Shown here piece by piece: positions 10,097 to 18,975 of a stretch of DNA of 52,401 bases. The DNA is from Chitinophagaceae bacterium (GTDB lineage Bacteria > Bacteroidota > Bacteroidia > Chitinophagales > Chitinophagaceae): contig JAFMJI010000013.1 of the NCBI GenBank assembly GCA_017853575.1, positions 1 through 52,401 of the forward strand. Direction: 5' to 3'. Positions within the stretch are counted from its first letter, which is position 1. The number at the start of each line of letters is the position of its first letter. The position numbers and the translations under genes were made by a program. The notes beneath the pieces were generated by a model. It saw only the letters and a program-made list of their open reading frames with translations. It had not been told where the DNA came from and ran no database searches.

Positions 10097-11623
10097 TTAT
10101 TTAATCGCTCTAAATATCCTATCCCACCTGGGTCCTTTCTGCCAACTGAACCAAATCATCGATGCTTTACCAACGATATGATCTTCTGGAACATAACCCC
10201 AAAATCTTGAGTCTTGTGAATTATGTCTGTTGTCACCCATCATCCAGTAATAATTCATTTTAAACGTATAGGAAGATGATTCTTTACCATTTATAAAAAC
10301 TTTCCCATCTTTCTGTTCAAATGAATTGTTCTCATATACCTGAATAGCTCGTTTATATAATAAAACATTTCTTTCAGTCATTTGAATGGTTGTGCCTTTT
10401 TGAGGAATCCACAATGGTCCAAAGTTGTCTTCACTCCATTTGAATTGAGTGGTATCATAGGGAAATGTATTTCCGAAACCACTGGTGTTCAATTCAGGGG
10501 TGAGCATTGATTTAACAACAAATGGAAAGGATTTTACTTTTTGCAATTGTGATGGAGTCAGATTAATTCTATACGTATTCTGCATGCCTTCCAACTGCAT
10601 AAAATCTCTTTGCTCTGGGTCTTGCAAATCAACATTCAAATCTTTTGAAATAAATTCATCAGAAAAGAATCCCTTTCCATCCAAAACAACAATGTATGGC
10701 ATTTCAGATGCTGGAGGAAATTCACTGATCTGATTGTTTATATACAGAACACCATTAATGATCTTAACGGAATCACCGGCAATTGCAACACATCGTTTGA
10801 TGAAATTCTCTCTCTTATCTACAGGTCTTGTAATGATATCATCTCTTTCAGCAAAAAGCATGTCTCTGGTTCCGCCCCTTGATTCATAAGCACGCAGATA
10901 ATCATAGTAATTGATTTCTGATTGGAACTCTCGAATAACTGTATCACCTACCGGATAATTAAAAACAACTACATCATTTCTTTTGATGGGTTGTGCAAAA
11001 TATCTTTTATAAGGAAGTTTGATCCATTCTAAATAAGACTTTGATGTTCCAATTGGAAGTGTATGATGTACAAATGGAAATGCCAAAGGTGTATTTGGGA
11101 CACGGGGTCCGTATGAAGTTTTACTTACAAACAAAAAGTCATTCACCAACAAAGTCTTTTCCATGGATCCCGTAGGAATTACATATGCTTCAAAAACGAA
11201 TGTTCGCACGATGGTGGCAGCAACAATGGCAAAAACAAGTGCATCGACCCATTCTCTGGCGCCTGATTTCTTGTAGTTTTTAACTACTGGAATGCCGGCA
11301 TATCGTTCACTTTTTGAAAATCCTAGGTAAGGGAAATAGAGGAAAGGTACAAATACAGTTGCGGCGTGATGCAGCAGGTGAAACCTTCCAAAATGTTCTA
11401 CAAACTTGATACAAATCCAGATGGTTACAAACTGACCGGCTATTGGAATTAATTGAAAAAGGAACCAGTAAATTTTAAGGTCCATTTTTTTTACCATCAA
11501 CCATGTATTATAAAATGGAACCAACGCTTTCCATGCTACGATCTCAGCCTTTTTAAACATCCCATATAAACCCACATGAAATCCAACAACTGCAAGTGCA
11601 AATAAAATCCATCCTATACCCAT
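10097..11623 (-). CDS. lepB: Signal peptidase I, extended Bacteroidota form
   Basis: Serine-lysine protease that removes signal peptides after Sec or Tat export; inner membrane. The catalytic Ser lies in VIPTGSMEKTLLVND and the catalytic Lys in FIKRCVAIAGDSV. The C-terminal box is MMGDNRHNSQDSRFWGYVP. At 508 residues it is far longer than E. coli LepB (324). An N-terminal region of about 120 residues holds three or four extra hydrophobic segments of the DUF5684-like type, and an insertion of about 140 residues separates the Lys region from the C-terminal box. Both expansions are common in Bacteroidota signal peptidases. A good promoter lies just upstream (11642-11670). Confidence 0.95.
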   Translation of the reverse strand: MGIGWILFALAVVGFHVGLYGMFKKAEIVAWKALVPFYNTWLMVKKMDLKIYWFLFQLIPIAGQFVTIWICIKFVEHFGRFHLLHHAATVFVPFLYFPYLGFSKSERYAGIPVVKNYKKSGAREWVDALVFAIVAATIVRTFVFEAYVIPTGSMEKTLLVNDFLFVSKTSYGPRVPNTPLAFPFVHHTLPIGTSKSYLEWIKLPYKRYFAQPIKRNDVVVFNYPVGDTVIREFQSEINYYDYLRAYESRGGTRDMLFAERDDIITRPVDKRENFIKRCVAIAGDSVKIINGVLYINNQISEFPPASEMPYIVVLDGKGFFSDEFISKDLNVDLQDPEQRDFMQLEGMQNTYRINLTPSQLQKVKSFPFVVKSMLTPELNTSGFGNTFPYDTTQFKWSEDNFGPLWIPQKGTTIQMTERNVLLYKRAIQVYENNSFEQKDGKVFINGKESSSYTFKMNYYWMMGDNRHNSQDSRFWGYVPEDHIVGKASMIWFSWQKGPRWDRIFRAIK

Positions 11624-11641
11624 ATTAAATTATTATACTTT

Positions 11642-11670
11642 CAAAAGTAACTAAAATGAAGGAAATGCAA
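11642..11670 (-). promoter_or_regulatory. Probable promoter of lepB-cdd
   Basis: Read on the minus strand, TACTTTTG (11649-11642) is an exact match to the Bacteroidota -7 consensus TAnnTTTG. It is preceded by TTG at 11670-11668 with an 18-nt spacer, close to the reported -33/-7 spacing. The -7 box ends 18 nt before the lepB ATG, so the leader would be very short. Confidence 0.6.
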
Positions 11671-11746
11671 CACTGGAGCTGATAAGCGAGTGTTAAACTT
11701 GTGTGATTGGCAATAAAAGATGACGAATCGAAAAAGATATCAAATA

Positions 11747-12247
11747 TCAAGAAATAGCAGTTCCAATTTTGTTCGATACCCTGGATGATTTGATTCTGAC
11801 AACATCTTTAACTGTTGCATCGATATCCATTAATTTAATATCATCCTCACATTCGATGGTTGGAGCAGAAGTACAAAATCTCATGGCAATCCAAACATGA
11901 TCAATGACTACTTCATCAATTTTATTGAAGCCATTTGACATGAGACAATCCCAATTCAAGTCTCTGTTCAAATCAGATACAATCTTTGAAGTTGGTTTTG
12001 GGTATGCAATCCAAAGTTTTCCTTTTGATCTTAATGCAGGGACAACATCTTTTAAAATACCAGATAATTGGTTATAATTAACTGCAAAAACCAATGCAAA
12101 ATCAATCTTCCTGCTTTTTAACAAGGGAGTTACGTTTTTTGCAAAAGATAACTTTGTAAAATATTTCTCAAGTGTTGAGGGAATCCCCTGGATGAGGATG
12201 TTTTTCTCTTCGCAAAGCTGAAGCTTGTCAAAAATATTAATTAGCAT
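11747..12247 (-). CDS. Conserved hypothetical protein (DUF3052-like)
   Basis: A 166-residue soluble protein without signal peptide or membrane segments. The central part, LWIAYPKPTSKIVSDLNRD followed by NWDCLMSNGFNKIDEVVIDHVWIAMRF, resembles a small domain seen in DUF3052-type and YdeI-associated proteins of Bacteroidota (recalled similarity, not searched). The N-terminal half (ILIQGIPSTLEKYFTKLSFAKNVTPLL) looks like an alpha/beta nucleotide-binding-like fold without its glycine motif. Function unknown. It is separated by 123 nt from lepB and 72 nt from plsY, so operon membership is unclear. Confidence 0.55.
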   Translation of the reverse strand: MLINIFDKLQLCEEKNILIQGIPSTLEKYFTKLSFAKNVTPLLKSRKIDFALVFAVNYNQLSGILKDVVPALRSKGKLWIAYPKPTSKIVSDLNRDLNWDCLMSNGFNKIDEVVIDHVWIAMRFCTSAPTIECEDDIKLMDIDATVKDVVRIKSSRVSNKIGTAIS

Positions 12248-12319
12248 TCTTCAGTCAAATTTTGTTTGGGAGAGCTAAATTAACACTTTTTCCACAATTA
12301 TAGAAGGGCTTGAAGAAGA

Positions 12320-12964
12320 TTATCTCGACTCTTTTCTTCGATCGCGGTTCTTGAAGATGGGGACTTTATTCTCACTTCCAGAGAGGAGGCGTCCGATATT
12401 TTTCTGGTGGGTGAGAATAACAAGCAATGCAACTGCTATGGCAAATACTCTATAAGCATTGTTGTCTACATTGAAAACAACCAAAATGAAAATTGGGAAG
12501 GCAATACTGGCAAGTATGGAACTCAATGATACAAAGCGTGTTAGGTACAAAACCAGCAGAAAAACACCAATACAACTGAGTGCTGTCCATGGTGATACTG
12601 AAATGATCAGGCCAAACAATGTAGCAACCCCTTTTCCACCCCTGAATTCAGCCCATATTGGGAAAATATGTCCAATTACAGCGGCAAGTCCTAATCCTAT
12701 TTGAAAATTCGTTCTTTCAAATTCATTTTGAACATAAAATGGAAGCAATAAAGCAAGTTTTACTGCAAGGAAACCCTTCATGATGTCCATAAACATCACT
12801 ATTGACCCCCATTTGCTTCCTAAAACACGAAAAGTGTTGGTAGCTCCCGCATTTCCACTGCCATAATCCCTGATATCAATGTTAAACTGCGACTTACTAA
12901 CGATTACAGATGTGGGTATCGAACCAATCAAATATGCAGCAATGATTAAAAAAGCTTCATTCAT
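12320..12964 (-). CDS. plsY: Acyl-phosphate glycerol-3-phosphate acyltransferase PlsY
   Basis: Integral membrane enzyme that transfers an acyl group from acyl-phosphate to glycerol-3-phosphate, the first step of phospholipid synthesis (with PlsX, not in this window). About 214 residues, starting at ATG 12964 (MNEAFLIIAAYLIGSIPTSVI), which matches the family start; a longer in-frame extension overlapping prmA adds non-homologous sequence. Motif 1 (YGSGNAGATNTFRVLG) and motif 2 (FRGGKGVAT) are intact, and about five hydrophobic segments are visible. It lies 74 nt downstream of prmA on the same strand. Confidence 0.94.
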   Translation of the reverse strand: MNEAFLIIAAYLIGSIPTSVIVSKSQFNIDIRDYGSGNAGATNTFRVLGSKWGSIVMFMDIMKGFLAVKLALLLPFYVQNEFERTNFQIGLGLAAVIGHIFPIWAEFRGGKGVATLFGLIISVSPWTALSCIGVFLLVLYLTRFVSLSSILASIAFPIFILVVFNVDNNAYRVFAIAVALLVILTHQKNIGRLLSGSENKVPIFKNRDRRKESR

Positions 12965-13038
12965 GCCTTGTGGCAAATTGATGAGGGACAAAATTAATGA
13001 AAAAATAAGATTTGTCGTTTCTGGTTGAGGTTTGAGCC

Positions 13039-13851
13039 TCAAAGGTTGAACGAAATCGCCATCCACTCGCCTTGATGATATTGTTTAATTTTATTTCCAA
13101 ATAAATAGATATATTTTAAACAAATATCATTATAATCAGTTGATAATAAGCCACTTATAATTAATATGCCATTTTCATTTAAAACTGATCGAATGGCTTC
13201 AGAGTGCTCCATCAGTATATTTTTGTTAATATTCGCCAGCACAACATCAAAAACGCCTAATCCTGATAATTGATCTTGACATGAAACATGAATATTGAGG
13301 GCAGAATTATTGATCAGGTTTTCCCTGGCATTTTCATAACTCCACAAATCATTGTCAATGGCAATCACTTCATCAGCTCCAAGTTTTTCAGCTAAAATGG
13401 CCAAGATTCCTGTTCCAGTGCCAAAATCAAACACTCTTTTATTGGAAAAATCCACTTCCAACATTGCCACCATCATCATCTTAGTGGTTGCATGATGACC
13501 TGTACCAAAGCTCATTTTGGGGGTGATGATTATTTCATGCTCATACCCTTCTTGTTTGGGATGAAAATCAGCTCTTACTAGAATTTTACCTGGAATATCT
13601 ACGGGCTGGAAATTGGATTCCCAGGATGCATTCCAATTGGTTTCTTCAATGAATGATATCCTAAAATTAACTTGATGGTTATTCAGCCATAACCTAAGGT
13701 CATCCAAATTTGCCTCTATCTCGGCTGCATAGGCCTTTAGCTCTGATTCACTTTCTTCCATCTGATGAAATCCGAATTCAGGCAAATATGCTATCGTGAT
13801 TTCTTTTAAATCAGCAGCAATTTCTGGAATATGTACTTCGATATAACGCAT
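13039..13851 (-). CDS. prmA: Ribosomal protein L11 methyltransferase
   Basis: S-adenosylmethionine (SAM)-dependent class I methyltransferase that methylates ribosomal protein L11, 270 residues. The SAM motif VFDFGTGTGILAILAEKLGA with the acidic loop IAIDNDLWSYENA, and the post-motif LANINKNILMEHS, are diagnostic. The upstream region ILVRADFHPK and the PKMSFGTGHHATT segment before the SAM motif are specific for PrmA. The start codon lies directly against the T-run of the hairpin terminator behind pnp (13852-13875), leaving no space for a separate leader if transcription comes from pnp. Confidence 0.94.
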   Translation of the reverse strand: MRYIEVHIPEIAADLKEITIAYLPEFGFHQMEESESELKAYAAEIEANLDDLRLWLNNHQVNFRISFIEETNWNASWESNFQPVDIPGKILVRADFHPKQEGYEHEIIITPKMSFGTGHHATTKMMMVAMLEVDFSNKRVFDFGTGTGILAILAEKLGADEVIAIDNDLWSYENARENLINNSALNIHVSCQDQLSGLGVFDVVLANINKNILMEHSEAIRSVLNENGILIISGLLSTDYNDICLKYIYLFGNKIKQYHQGEWMAISFNL

Positions 13852-13875
13852 AAAAAAAGCCGGTATGTACCGGCT
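13852..13875 (-). terminator. Rho-independent terminator after pnp, touching prmA
   Basis: On the minus strand a perfect 7-bp stem AGCCGGT/ACCGGCT with a 4-nt loop is followed by seven T residues (complement of 13858-13852). It lies 7 nt past the pnp stop codon. The last T is immediately followed by the prmA ATG, an unusual layout that would make prmA expression depend on readthrough or on another promoter. Confidence 0.8.
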
Positions 13876-13882
13876 AATTATT

Positions 13883-16039
13883 TTATTCCGCAGATGGATT
13901 TTCGTCTTCTGGTTTTTTGAATTCAGGTTTTGGAATCAATACTTTTCTGCTCAGCTTGAACTTTCCTGTTTTATGATCTATTCCGATCAACTTTACTTTC
14001 ACAGTATCTCCTTCCTTAAGTATTCCATCTAGGTTCTCAAGACGCTTCCAACTTACTTCACTGATATGCAATAAACCTTGCTTACCAGGCATGAATTCTA
14101 CAAACGCTCCGTATGGCATGATAGATTTCACCGTTGATTCGTACTCCTCACCAACTTCAGGAATAGCAACAATTCCTTTGATCCAAGCAACCGCCTTGTC
14201 TAGCCCTTCTTTCGCAGGACTGAAAATGCTCACCTCACCATATTTTCCAACTTCCTCAATATTTACAGTGGTTCCTGTTTCACGTTGAATTTCTTGAATG
14301 ATTTTACCCTGTGGGCCTATTACAGCACCAATGAATTCTTTATCAATAATCAACTTCTCCATTCTCGGAGCATGTGGTTTCACCTCACCTCTTGGAGACT
14401 CAATGCACTGATACATTTCTTGAAGGATATGCAATCTTCCTTTTCTTGCCTGCTCCAATGCTTCGCGCATGGTTTCCATGCTCAATCCATCAATTTTAAT
14501 ATCCATTTGGATACCACAGATACCATCACGTGTTCCGGTTACTTTAAAGTCCATATCACCCAGATGATCTTCATCACCAAGGATATCTGTAAGGATTGCA
14601 TATTTTCCATCAGTTGGACGAGTAATCAATCCCATCGCAACACCACTTACGTGTTTTGGAACGGGCACACCAGCATCCATCAATGCCAATGATCCTGCAC
14701 AAACAGTTGCCATGGAAGAAGAACCATTTGATTCCAAAATATCAGAAACAACACGTACAGTATAGGCATAATCATTACCAGGCATCATTTGCTTCAGTGA
14801 ACGCAGAGCAAGATTTCCATGACCAACTTCTCTTCTACCTGGTCCTCTCATTGGTTTTACTTCACCCGTTGAGAATGCAGGAAAATTATAGTGTAAGATA
14901 AATTTGCTATAATCAGATTTTGCAGCACTCTCAATCAACAACTCATCCAATGGAGTACCAAATGTAATTGTTGTAAGAGATTGTGTTTCTCCACGTGTAA
15001 ACAATGCTGATCCGTGTGGTGATGGAAGTACATCTACTTCCATGTTGAGTGGACGAACCTGATCCAATGATCTTCCATCTAAACGAATTTTATCATCCAG
15101 AATCATGTTTCGAACAACTTCCCACTTTAGGTCTTCGAAATATTTTTTTGCTAATTTCTTTTGAACATCTGTCGCTTCTTCACCGAATGATGCAACAACT
15201 TCTTTCTTCAATTCATCATATGCTTTAGAACGATCAGCTTTGCTGGTTCCACTTTTGGAAATTGCATAAACTCTTTCAGAAGCAAATTCAGTAACGCGCT
15301 GAAGAATAGCATCATCTGTCAATGGCTTTGTATAGTCTCTCTTGCCTTGAACGCCAACTTTCTCACGAAGTTGCTCCTGGGCTGTGATCTGAATTCTGAT
15401 GGCATCGTGTGCAACTTCCAATGCTTTTATAAAATCAGCCTCAGAACATTCTTTTGATTCACCTTCTACCATCATGAGGTTCTTGTGTGTAGCACCAATC
15501 ATGAAGTCCATATCAGCATTCGCCAATTCAGTTCTTGATGGATTTACCACAAAATTTCCATTCACTCTTGCAACACGAACTTCTGAAATGATTTCCTTGA
15601 TGGGAATATCAGATACTGCCAGTGCAGCAGATGCAGCTAGACAAGCCAATGCATCTGGCATGATTTCTGGATCACTTGAAACAAGCGTTACCAACACTTG
15701 CACATCGCATAAATAATCTTCTGGAAACAATGGTCGAAGCGCACGATCAATCAAACGACTGGTCAATATTTCATAGTCGTTTAATCTTGCTTCACGTTTG
15801 AAAAATGAACCTGGGATTCTACCAGCAGATGCGAATTTTTCTTGGTAGTCTACAGAAAGCGGGAAGAAATCCTGTCCTTCTTTTGGTTCCTTGTTTGCGC
15901 AAACAGTTGCGAGTAAAATACAGTTTCCCTGACGAACAGTAACTGCTCCGTCTGCTTGACGAGCGAGTCTTCCTGTTTCTATGGTTACAATTCGACCGTT
16001 ACCAAGGTCGAAACTTGATTGAAAAGGTTGTGATAACAT
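13883..16039 (-). CDS. pnp: Polyribonucleotide nucleotidyltransferase (PNPase)
   Basis: Phosphorolytic 3'-5' exoribonuclease of mRNA turnover, 718 residues from ATG 16039 (a TTG eight codons upstream is in frame). The order is two RNase PH domains, the first from FDLGNGRIVTIETGRLARQA and the second around GEVKPMRGPGRREVGHG, then a KH domain (FIGAVIGPQGKIIQEIQ) and an S1 domain (YGAFVEFMPGKQGLLHISEV). Second-domain catalytic residues are kept in GDEDHLGDMDFKVTGT. It follows rpsO on the same strand, the same order as in E. coli, with a strong hairpin between the two genes. Confidence 0.97.
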   Translation of the reverse strand: MLSQPFQSSFDLGNGRIVTIETGRLARQADGAVTVRQGNCILLATVCANKEPKEGQDFFPLSVDYQEKFASAGRIPGSFFKREARLNDYEILTSRLIDRALRPLFPEDYLCDVQVLVTLVSSDPEIMPDALACLAASAALAVSDIPIKEIISEVRVARVNGNFVVNPSRTELANADMDFMIGATHKNLMMVEGESKECSEADFIKALEVAHDAIRIQITAQEQLREKVGVQGKRDYTKPLTDDAILQRVTEFASERVYAISKSGTSKADRSKAYDELKKEVVASFGEEATDVQKKLAKKYFEDLKWEVVRNMILDDKIRLDGRSLDQVRPLNMEVDVLPSPHGSALFTRGETQSLTTITFGTPLDELLIESAAKSDYSKFILHYNFPAFSTGEVKPMRGPGRREVGHGNLALRSLKQMMPGNDYAYTVRVVSDILESNGSSSMATVCAGSLALMDAGVPVPKHVSGVAMGLITRPTDGKYAILTDILGDEDHLGDMDFKVTGTRDGICGIQMDIKIDGLSMETMREALEQARKGRLHILQEMYQCIESPRGEVKPHAPRMEKLIIDKEFIGAVIGPQGKIIQEIQRETGTTVNIEEVGKYGEVSIFSPAKEGLDKAVAWIKGIVAIPEVGEEYESTVKSIMPYGAFVEFMPGKQGLLHISEVSWKRLENLDGILKEGDTVKVKLIGIDHKTGKFKLSRKVLIPKPEFKKPEDENPSAE

Positions 16040-16061
16040 GATTTGATTTTTGGAATTTCCC

Positions 16062-16097
16062 AAAAAGCACTATTCCCAACAAACCTGTTGGGAATAG
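16062..16097 (-). terminator. rpsO-pnp intergenic hairpin, likely rpsO terminator
   Basis: A perfect 11-bp inverted repeat, CTATTCCCAAC/GTTGGGAATAG (16070-16080 and 16087-16097), has a 6-nt loop. On the minus strand it is followed within three bases by a run of five T. This fits a rho-independent terminator for rpsO, 17 nt past its stop. In E. coli the equivalent region holds an RNase III-cut hairpin used for PNPase autoregulation; whether that applies here is unknown. Confidence 0.75.
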
Positions 16098-16113
16098 AAC
16101 CAATGAGTTGAAT

Positions 16114-16386
16114 TTATTTTCTTAAACCGAGTTTCTCGATCAAAGCACGGTAACCTTGAAGGTTGTGCTTGCTGAGGTAAGTAAGCAGTCTTTTACGCTG
16201 GCCTACTTTTCTCATTAAACCACGGTTGGATGAGAAATCTTTTTTGTTTGATTGTAAATGACCAGAGATTTCGTTGATCTCTTCTGTGAGTAAAGCAACT
16301 TGTGCTTCGATAGAACCAGTGTTCTTTGCATTGCCGCCGAAATCAGCAACGATGGAGGATTTTTTTTCTTTTGTTACGCTTGACAT
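16114..16386 (-). CDS. rpsO: 30S ribosomal protein S15
   Basis: A 90-residue primary-binding protein of the 30S platform that contacts 16S rRNA helices 20-22. The conserved core TGSIEAQVALLTEEINEISGHL, then a KKDFSSNRGLMRKVGQRKRLL region and YLSKHNLQGYRALIEKLGLRK cover the full family length. A probable promoter lies upstream (16435-16464), leaving a leader of roughly 40-50 nt, where S15 feedback regulation operates in other bacteria. Confidence 0.98.
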   Translation of the reverse strand: MSSVTKEKKSSIVADFGGNAKNTGSIEAQVALLTEEINEISGHLQSNKKDFSSNRGLMRKVGQRKRLLTYLSKHNLQGYRALIEKLGLRK

Positions 16387-16434
16387 CTCAATAATTTTTG
16401 ATTCATCTTAATTTTTACATCTCGAAATTGGCTG

Positions 16435-16464
16435 CGAAGGTAGTGAAATTATATGAAATACAAA
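16435..16464 (-). promoter_or_regulatory. Probable rpsO promoter
   Basis: The minus strand reads TTTG (16464-16461), an 18-nt spacer, then TACCTTCG (16442-16435), a seven-of-eight match to TAnnTTTG. The position between rpsO and the preceding gene, about 48 nt from the start codon, supports a separate rpsO(-pnp) transcription unit. Confidence 0.5.
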
Positions 16465-16494
16465 GAAAATAGCTGGAAATTAGGGCAGCCTTCC

Positions 16495-17004
16495 TTAGTG
16501 CATGTATTTGATTTTCAATGCATAGAGTAATGAGAAGAGTCCGCCGGTTACGACTGTAAATGTTGCATAGGAAATCCCAAGAAAATTATCAGATCCAAAA
16601 ACCAACAGTGGTGCGATCACACCTATGAGGTTTCCGAGAAAGTAAAAATGAAATCCCCTCTTTCTAAGTCTGAGCATCAACCAAGCACCAATAAGCGTTA
16701 AAACGTTGGAAATCAGTATAAAAAAGCTATTATCCCGCATATTTCCGGTAGTATTTGCGAGAGATAGATCGCTCAAAATATCTTCAAATTTTTTTTCCGC
16801 TACAGGGTCATTTTTCATCGATACCTGAAAGTAATCCTGCCATTGTTCCATGTTTTTTGACATTGCTTTGGTTACTGTCTCTGGATCCGACAAACCAGAT
16901 ATGCCAGTGAGAATCATATAGATGCTTCCAAAAATGCTGAGGAAACAAAGAAAACGAAGGAACCTGGGTACAACTGGTTTTATGGACTCTTGATCAGGAA
17001 ACAT
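16495..17004 (-). CDS. Small four-helix membrane protein, unknown function
   Basis: 169 residues with four likely membrane segments: RFLCFLSIFGSIYMILTGI, FFILISNVLTLIGAWLML, FYFLGNLIGVIAPLLVFG and YATFTVVTGGLFSLLYAL. The stretch between the first two holds a charged periplasmic or cytoplasmic helix (MEQWQDYFQVSMKNDPVAEK). I do not recognise a functional family. It starts 2 nt after the FtsE-like ATPase and is almost certainly co-transcribed with it, but it does not look like FtsX, which has a large extracytoplasmic domain after TM1. Confidence 0.7.
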   Translation of the reverse strand: MFPDQESIKPVVPRFLRFLCFLSIFGSIYMILTGISGLSDPETVTKAMSKNMEQWQDYFQVSMKNDPVAEKKFEDILSDLSLANTTGNMRDNSFFILISNVLTLIGAWLMLRLRKRGFHFYFLGNLIGVIAPLLVFGSDNFLGISYATFTVVTGGLFSLLYALKIKYMH

Positions 17005-17006
17005 GC

Positions 17007-17693
17007 TTAAACATTTAGACTTACATTATCAATCACCTTTCCACCTTCTGTTTTGATGGTACGGGCAGGATATTTATTGATAACAAGGTAGTCATGTGTG
17101 GCCATTACAATGGCAGTTCCGAGTTCTTTGGCAATCTGAAACAACAAATTCATAATTTCTTCGGTCGTTTCAGGATCAAGATTTCCAGTTGGCTCATCTG
17201 CCAAGATCAATTTTGGAGAGTTCAGTAATGCCCTTGCTATGTCTACCCTTTGCTGCTCACCCCCTGACAGTTCATAGGGGAATTTGAATCCCTTCGTTTT
17301 CAATCCCACCTTACCTAATACTTCATCAATTTTATTTTCAATTTCACGTTCATTCGTCCAACCGGTTGCAGCCAATACGAATTTCAGGTTATCATGAACA
17401 TTTCTATCTGTAAGCAATTGAAAGTCCTGAAATACGATTCCAATGTTTCTTCTCAAAAATGGAACAGTTTTCCAGGTAAGATCTTTTAAGTCAAATCCAG
17501 CAACGTTTGCAGTGCCTTCTTGTAATGGAAGTTCACCGTATAATGTTTTAAGAAGACTTGATTTACCGGTACCAGTCTTCCCAACCAAATAAACAAATTC
17601 ACTTTTAGAAACTGTTATGTTCACATTGCTTAAAATCAATGAATCACCTTGATATATATTGGCATTCCTGATTTCTAAAACTGTTTCATTCAT
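17007..17693 (-). CDS. ftsE: ABC transporter ATPase, FtsE-like
   Basis: A stand-alone ABC ATPase of 228 residues. Walker A is [14 protein letters not shown], the Q-loop region is [16 protein letters not shown], the signature is [16 protein letters not shown], and Walker B is [15 protein letters not shown]. The FQDFQLL segment and the short domain are typical of FtsE, which with FtsX activates peptidoglycan hydrolases at the division site; the LolD/MacB ATPase family is the main alternative. No ftsX is present in the neighbourhood. It lies 9 nt downstream of purM and 2 nt upstream of a small membrane protein. Confidence 0.8.
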   Translation of the reverse strand: MNETVLEIRNANIYQGDSLILSNVNITVSKSEFVYLVGKTGTGKSSLLKTLYGELPLQEGTANVAGFDLKDLTWKTVPFLRRNIGIVFQDFQLLTDRNVHDNLKFVLAATGWTNEREIENKIDEVLGKVGLKTKGFKFPYELSGGEQQRVDIARALLNSPKLILADEPTGNLDPETTEEIMNLLFQIAKELGTAIVMATHDYLVINKYPARTIKTEGGKVIDNVSLNV

Positions 17694-17702
17694 AATGATG
17701 AA

Positions 17703-18878
17703 TTAAGATGCAAAGTTAAATACTTCGTTTTGATGATGAATTTCTACCAACTTTTGATCAGCAGCTTCTACCCTACCAATAACCTGTGCATTAACATGAA
17801 AGCTTTTGGCAATATTTATGAATTTTTCTGCAGCGATCTCATTTGTATAGATTTCCATTCTACACCCCATGTTGAAAACTTGAAACATTTCTTTGTAGTC
17901 TGCTCCACTGGCTTCTTTAATTAAATCGAATATAGGCGGAACCTGAACAAAATTATTTTTTACTACTTTAAAATTTCCCGGAAGGTACTTCAGGCATTTG
18001 GTTTGACCTCCTCCGCTACAATGTATCAATCCATGTACATCATCAAAATGATTCTGTAAAATTTGTTTGAGAATGGGCGCAAATGTACGTGTAGGAGTCA
18101 ATACAAGCTGGCCAGCATTGACATCAAAATCATTTACATTTATTTTATCAGTCATGCGATGCTTACCAATGTACACAACAGAGGATGAAATATTAGGATC
18201 AAAAGATTCCGGATATTTTTCAGCATACCATTTCGAAAACATATCATGCCTTGCACTGGTAAGTCCATTGCTTCCTATGCCACTGTTGTACGATGTTTCA
18301 TAACTGGATTGCCCATCACTGGATAAGCCAACGATTACATCCCCTGCTTGAATTTTTTCATTCGTAATAAGCTTGCTTTTTGGCCATCGTGCTGTCATGG
18401 TGCCATTTACAGCAATGGTTCTTACTACATCTCCAACATCTGCCGTTTCACCCCCCAAGTAATGAATATGTACTCCGTATTTTTTTAAGGATTCAAAGAA
18501 ACTGGAACTTCCATCAATAATTTCTTTGAGAACTTCTCCCGGTATAAGATGTTTATTTCTGTCGATTGTAGAGTTAAAAACTATGTTGTCATGAATGCCA
18601 ATACAAAGTAAATCATCCAAATTCATGACAATAGCATCTTGCGCAATTCCTCTCCAAACAGACAGATCACCAGTTTCTTTCCAATACAAATATGCAAGTA
18701 TACTTTTGGTACCCGCCCCATCGGCATGCATCACATTTACAAATGCATCATCCCCACAAAGAAAATCTGCATATATTTTACAAAACGCATGTGGATACAA
18801 TCCAGCATCAAGGTTTTTGATGGCTTGATGAACTTCTTCTTTTTGTGCAGAAACACCCCGTTGATTGTATAAACTCAT
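17703..18878 (-). CDS. purM: Phosphoribosylformylglycinamidine cyclo-ligase (AIR synthase)
   Basis: Converts formylglycinamidine ribonucleotide (FGAM) to aminoimidazole ribonucleotide (AIR) with ATP, the fifth step of purine synthesis. 391 residues, longer than the 345-residue E. coli PurM but usual for the Bacteroidota form. Family landmarks are VNVMHADGAGTKSILAYLYW, AMNLDDL-like text (IVMNLDDLLCIG), the glycine-rich HYLGGETADVGDVVRTIAVNG, and GDVIVGLSSDGQSSYE. The C-terminal domain has LIHCSGGGQTKCLKYL. Start MSLYNQRGVSAQKEE is well placed, with a TAnnTTTG box 19 nt upstream. Confidence 0.93.
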   Translation of the reverse strand: MSLYNQRGVSAQKEEVHQAIKNLDAGLYPHAFCKIYADFLCGDDAFVNVMHADGAGTKSILAYLYWKETGDLSVWRGIAQDAIVMNLDDLLCIGIHDNIVFNSTIDRNKHLIPGEVLKEIIDGSSSFFESLKKYGVHIHYLGGETADVGDVVRTIAVNGTMTARWPKSKLITNEKIQAGDVIVGLSSDGQSSYETSYNSGIGSNGLTSARHDMFSKWYAEKYPESFDPNISSSVVYIGKHRMTDKINVNDFDVNAGQLVLTPTRTFAPILKQILQNHFDDVHGLIHCSGGGQTKCLKYLPGNFKVVKNNFVQVPPIFDLIKEASGADYKEMFQVFNMGCRMEIYTNEIAAEKFINIAKSFHVNAQVIGRVEAADQKLVEIHHQNEVFNFAS

Positions 18879-18896
18879 TGGTTATAAAGGTAGATG

Positions 18897-18904
18897 CAAA
18901 GCTA
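18897..18904 (-). promoter_or_regulatory. -7 promoter box of purM
   Basis: The minus strand reads TAGCTTTG, an exact TAnnTTTG match, ending 18 nt before the purM start codon. A TTG at 18923-18921 gives a 16-nt spacer, slightly short for the -33 element. It probably drives purM, the FtsE-like gene and the small membrane protein gene. Confidence 0.5.
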
Positions 18905-18975
18905 ATCCAGATCAAAGAAACAACCATGTTTTAATTCCATTCTTATCAACAGCATGTTGATTATTCCATTTGAAG

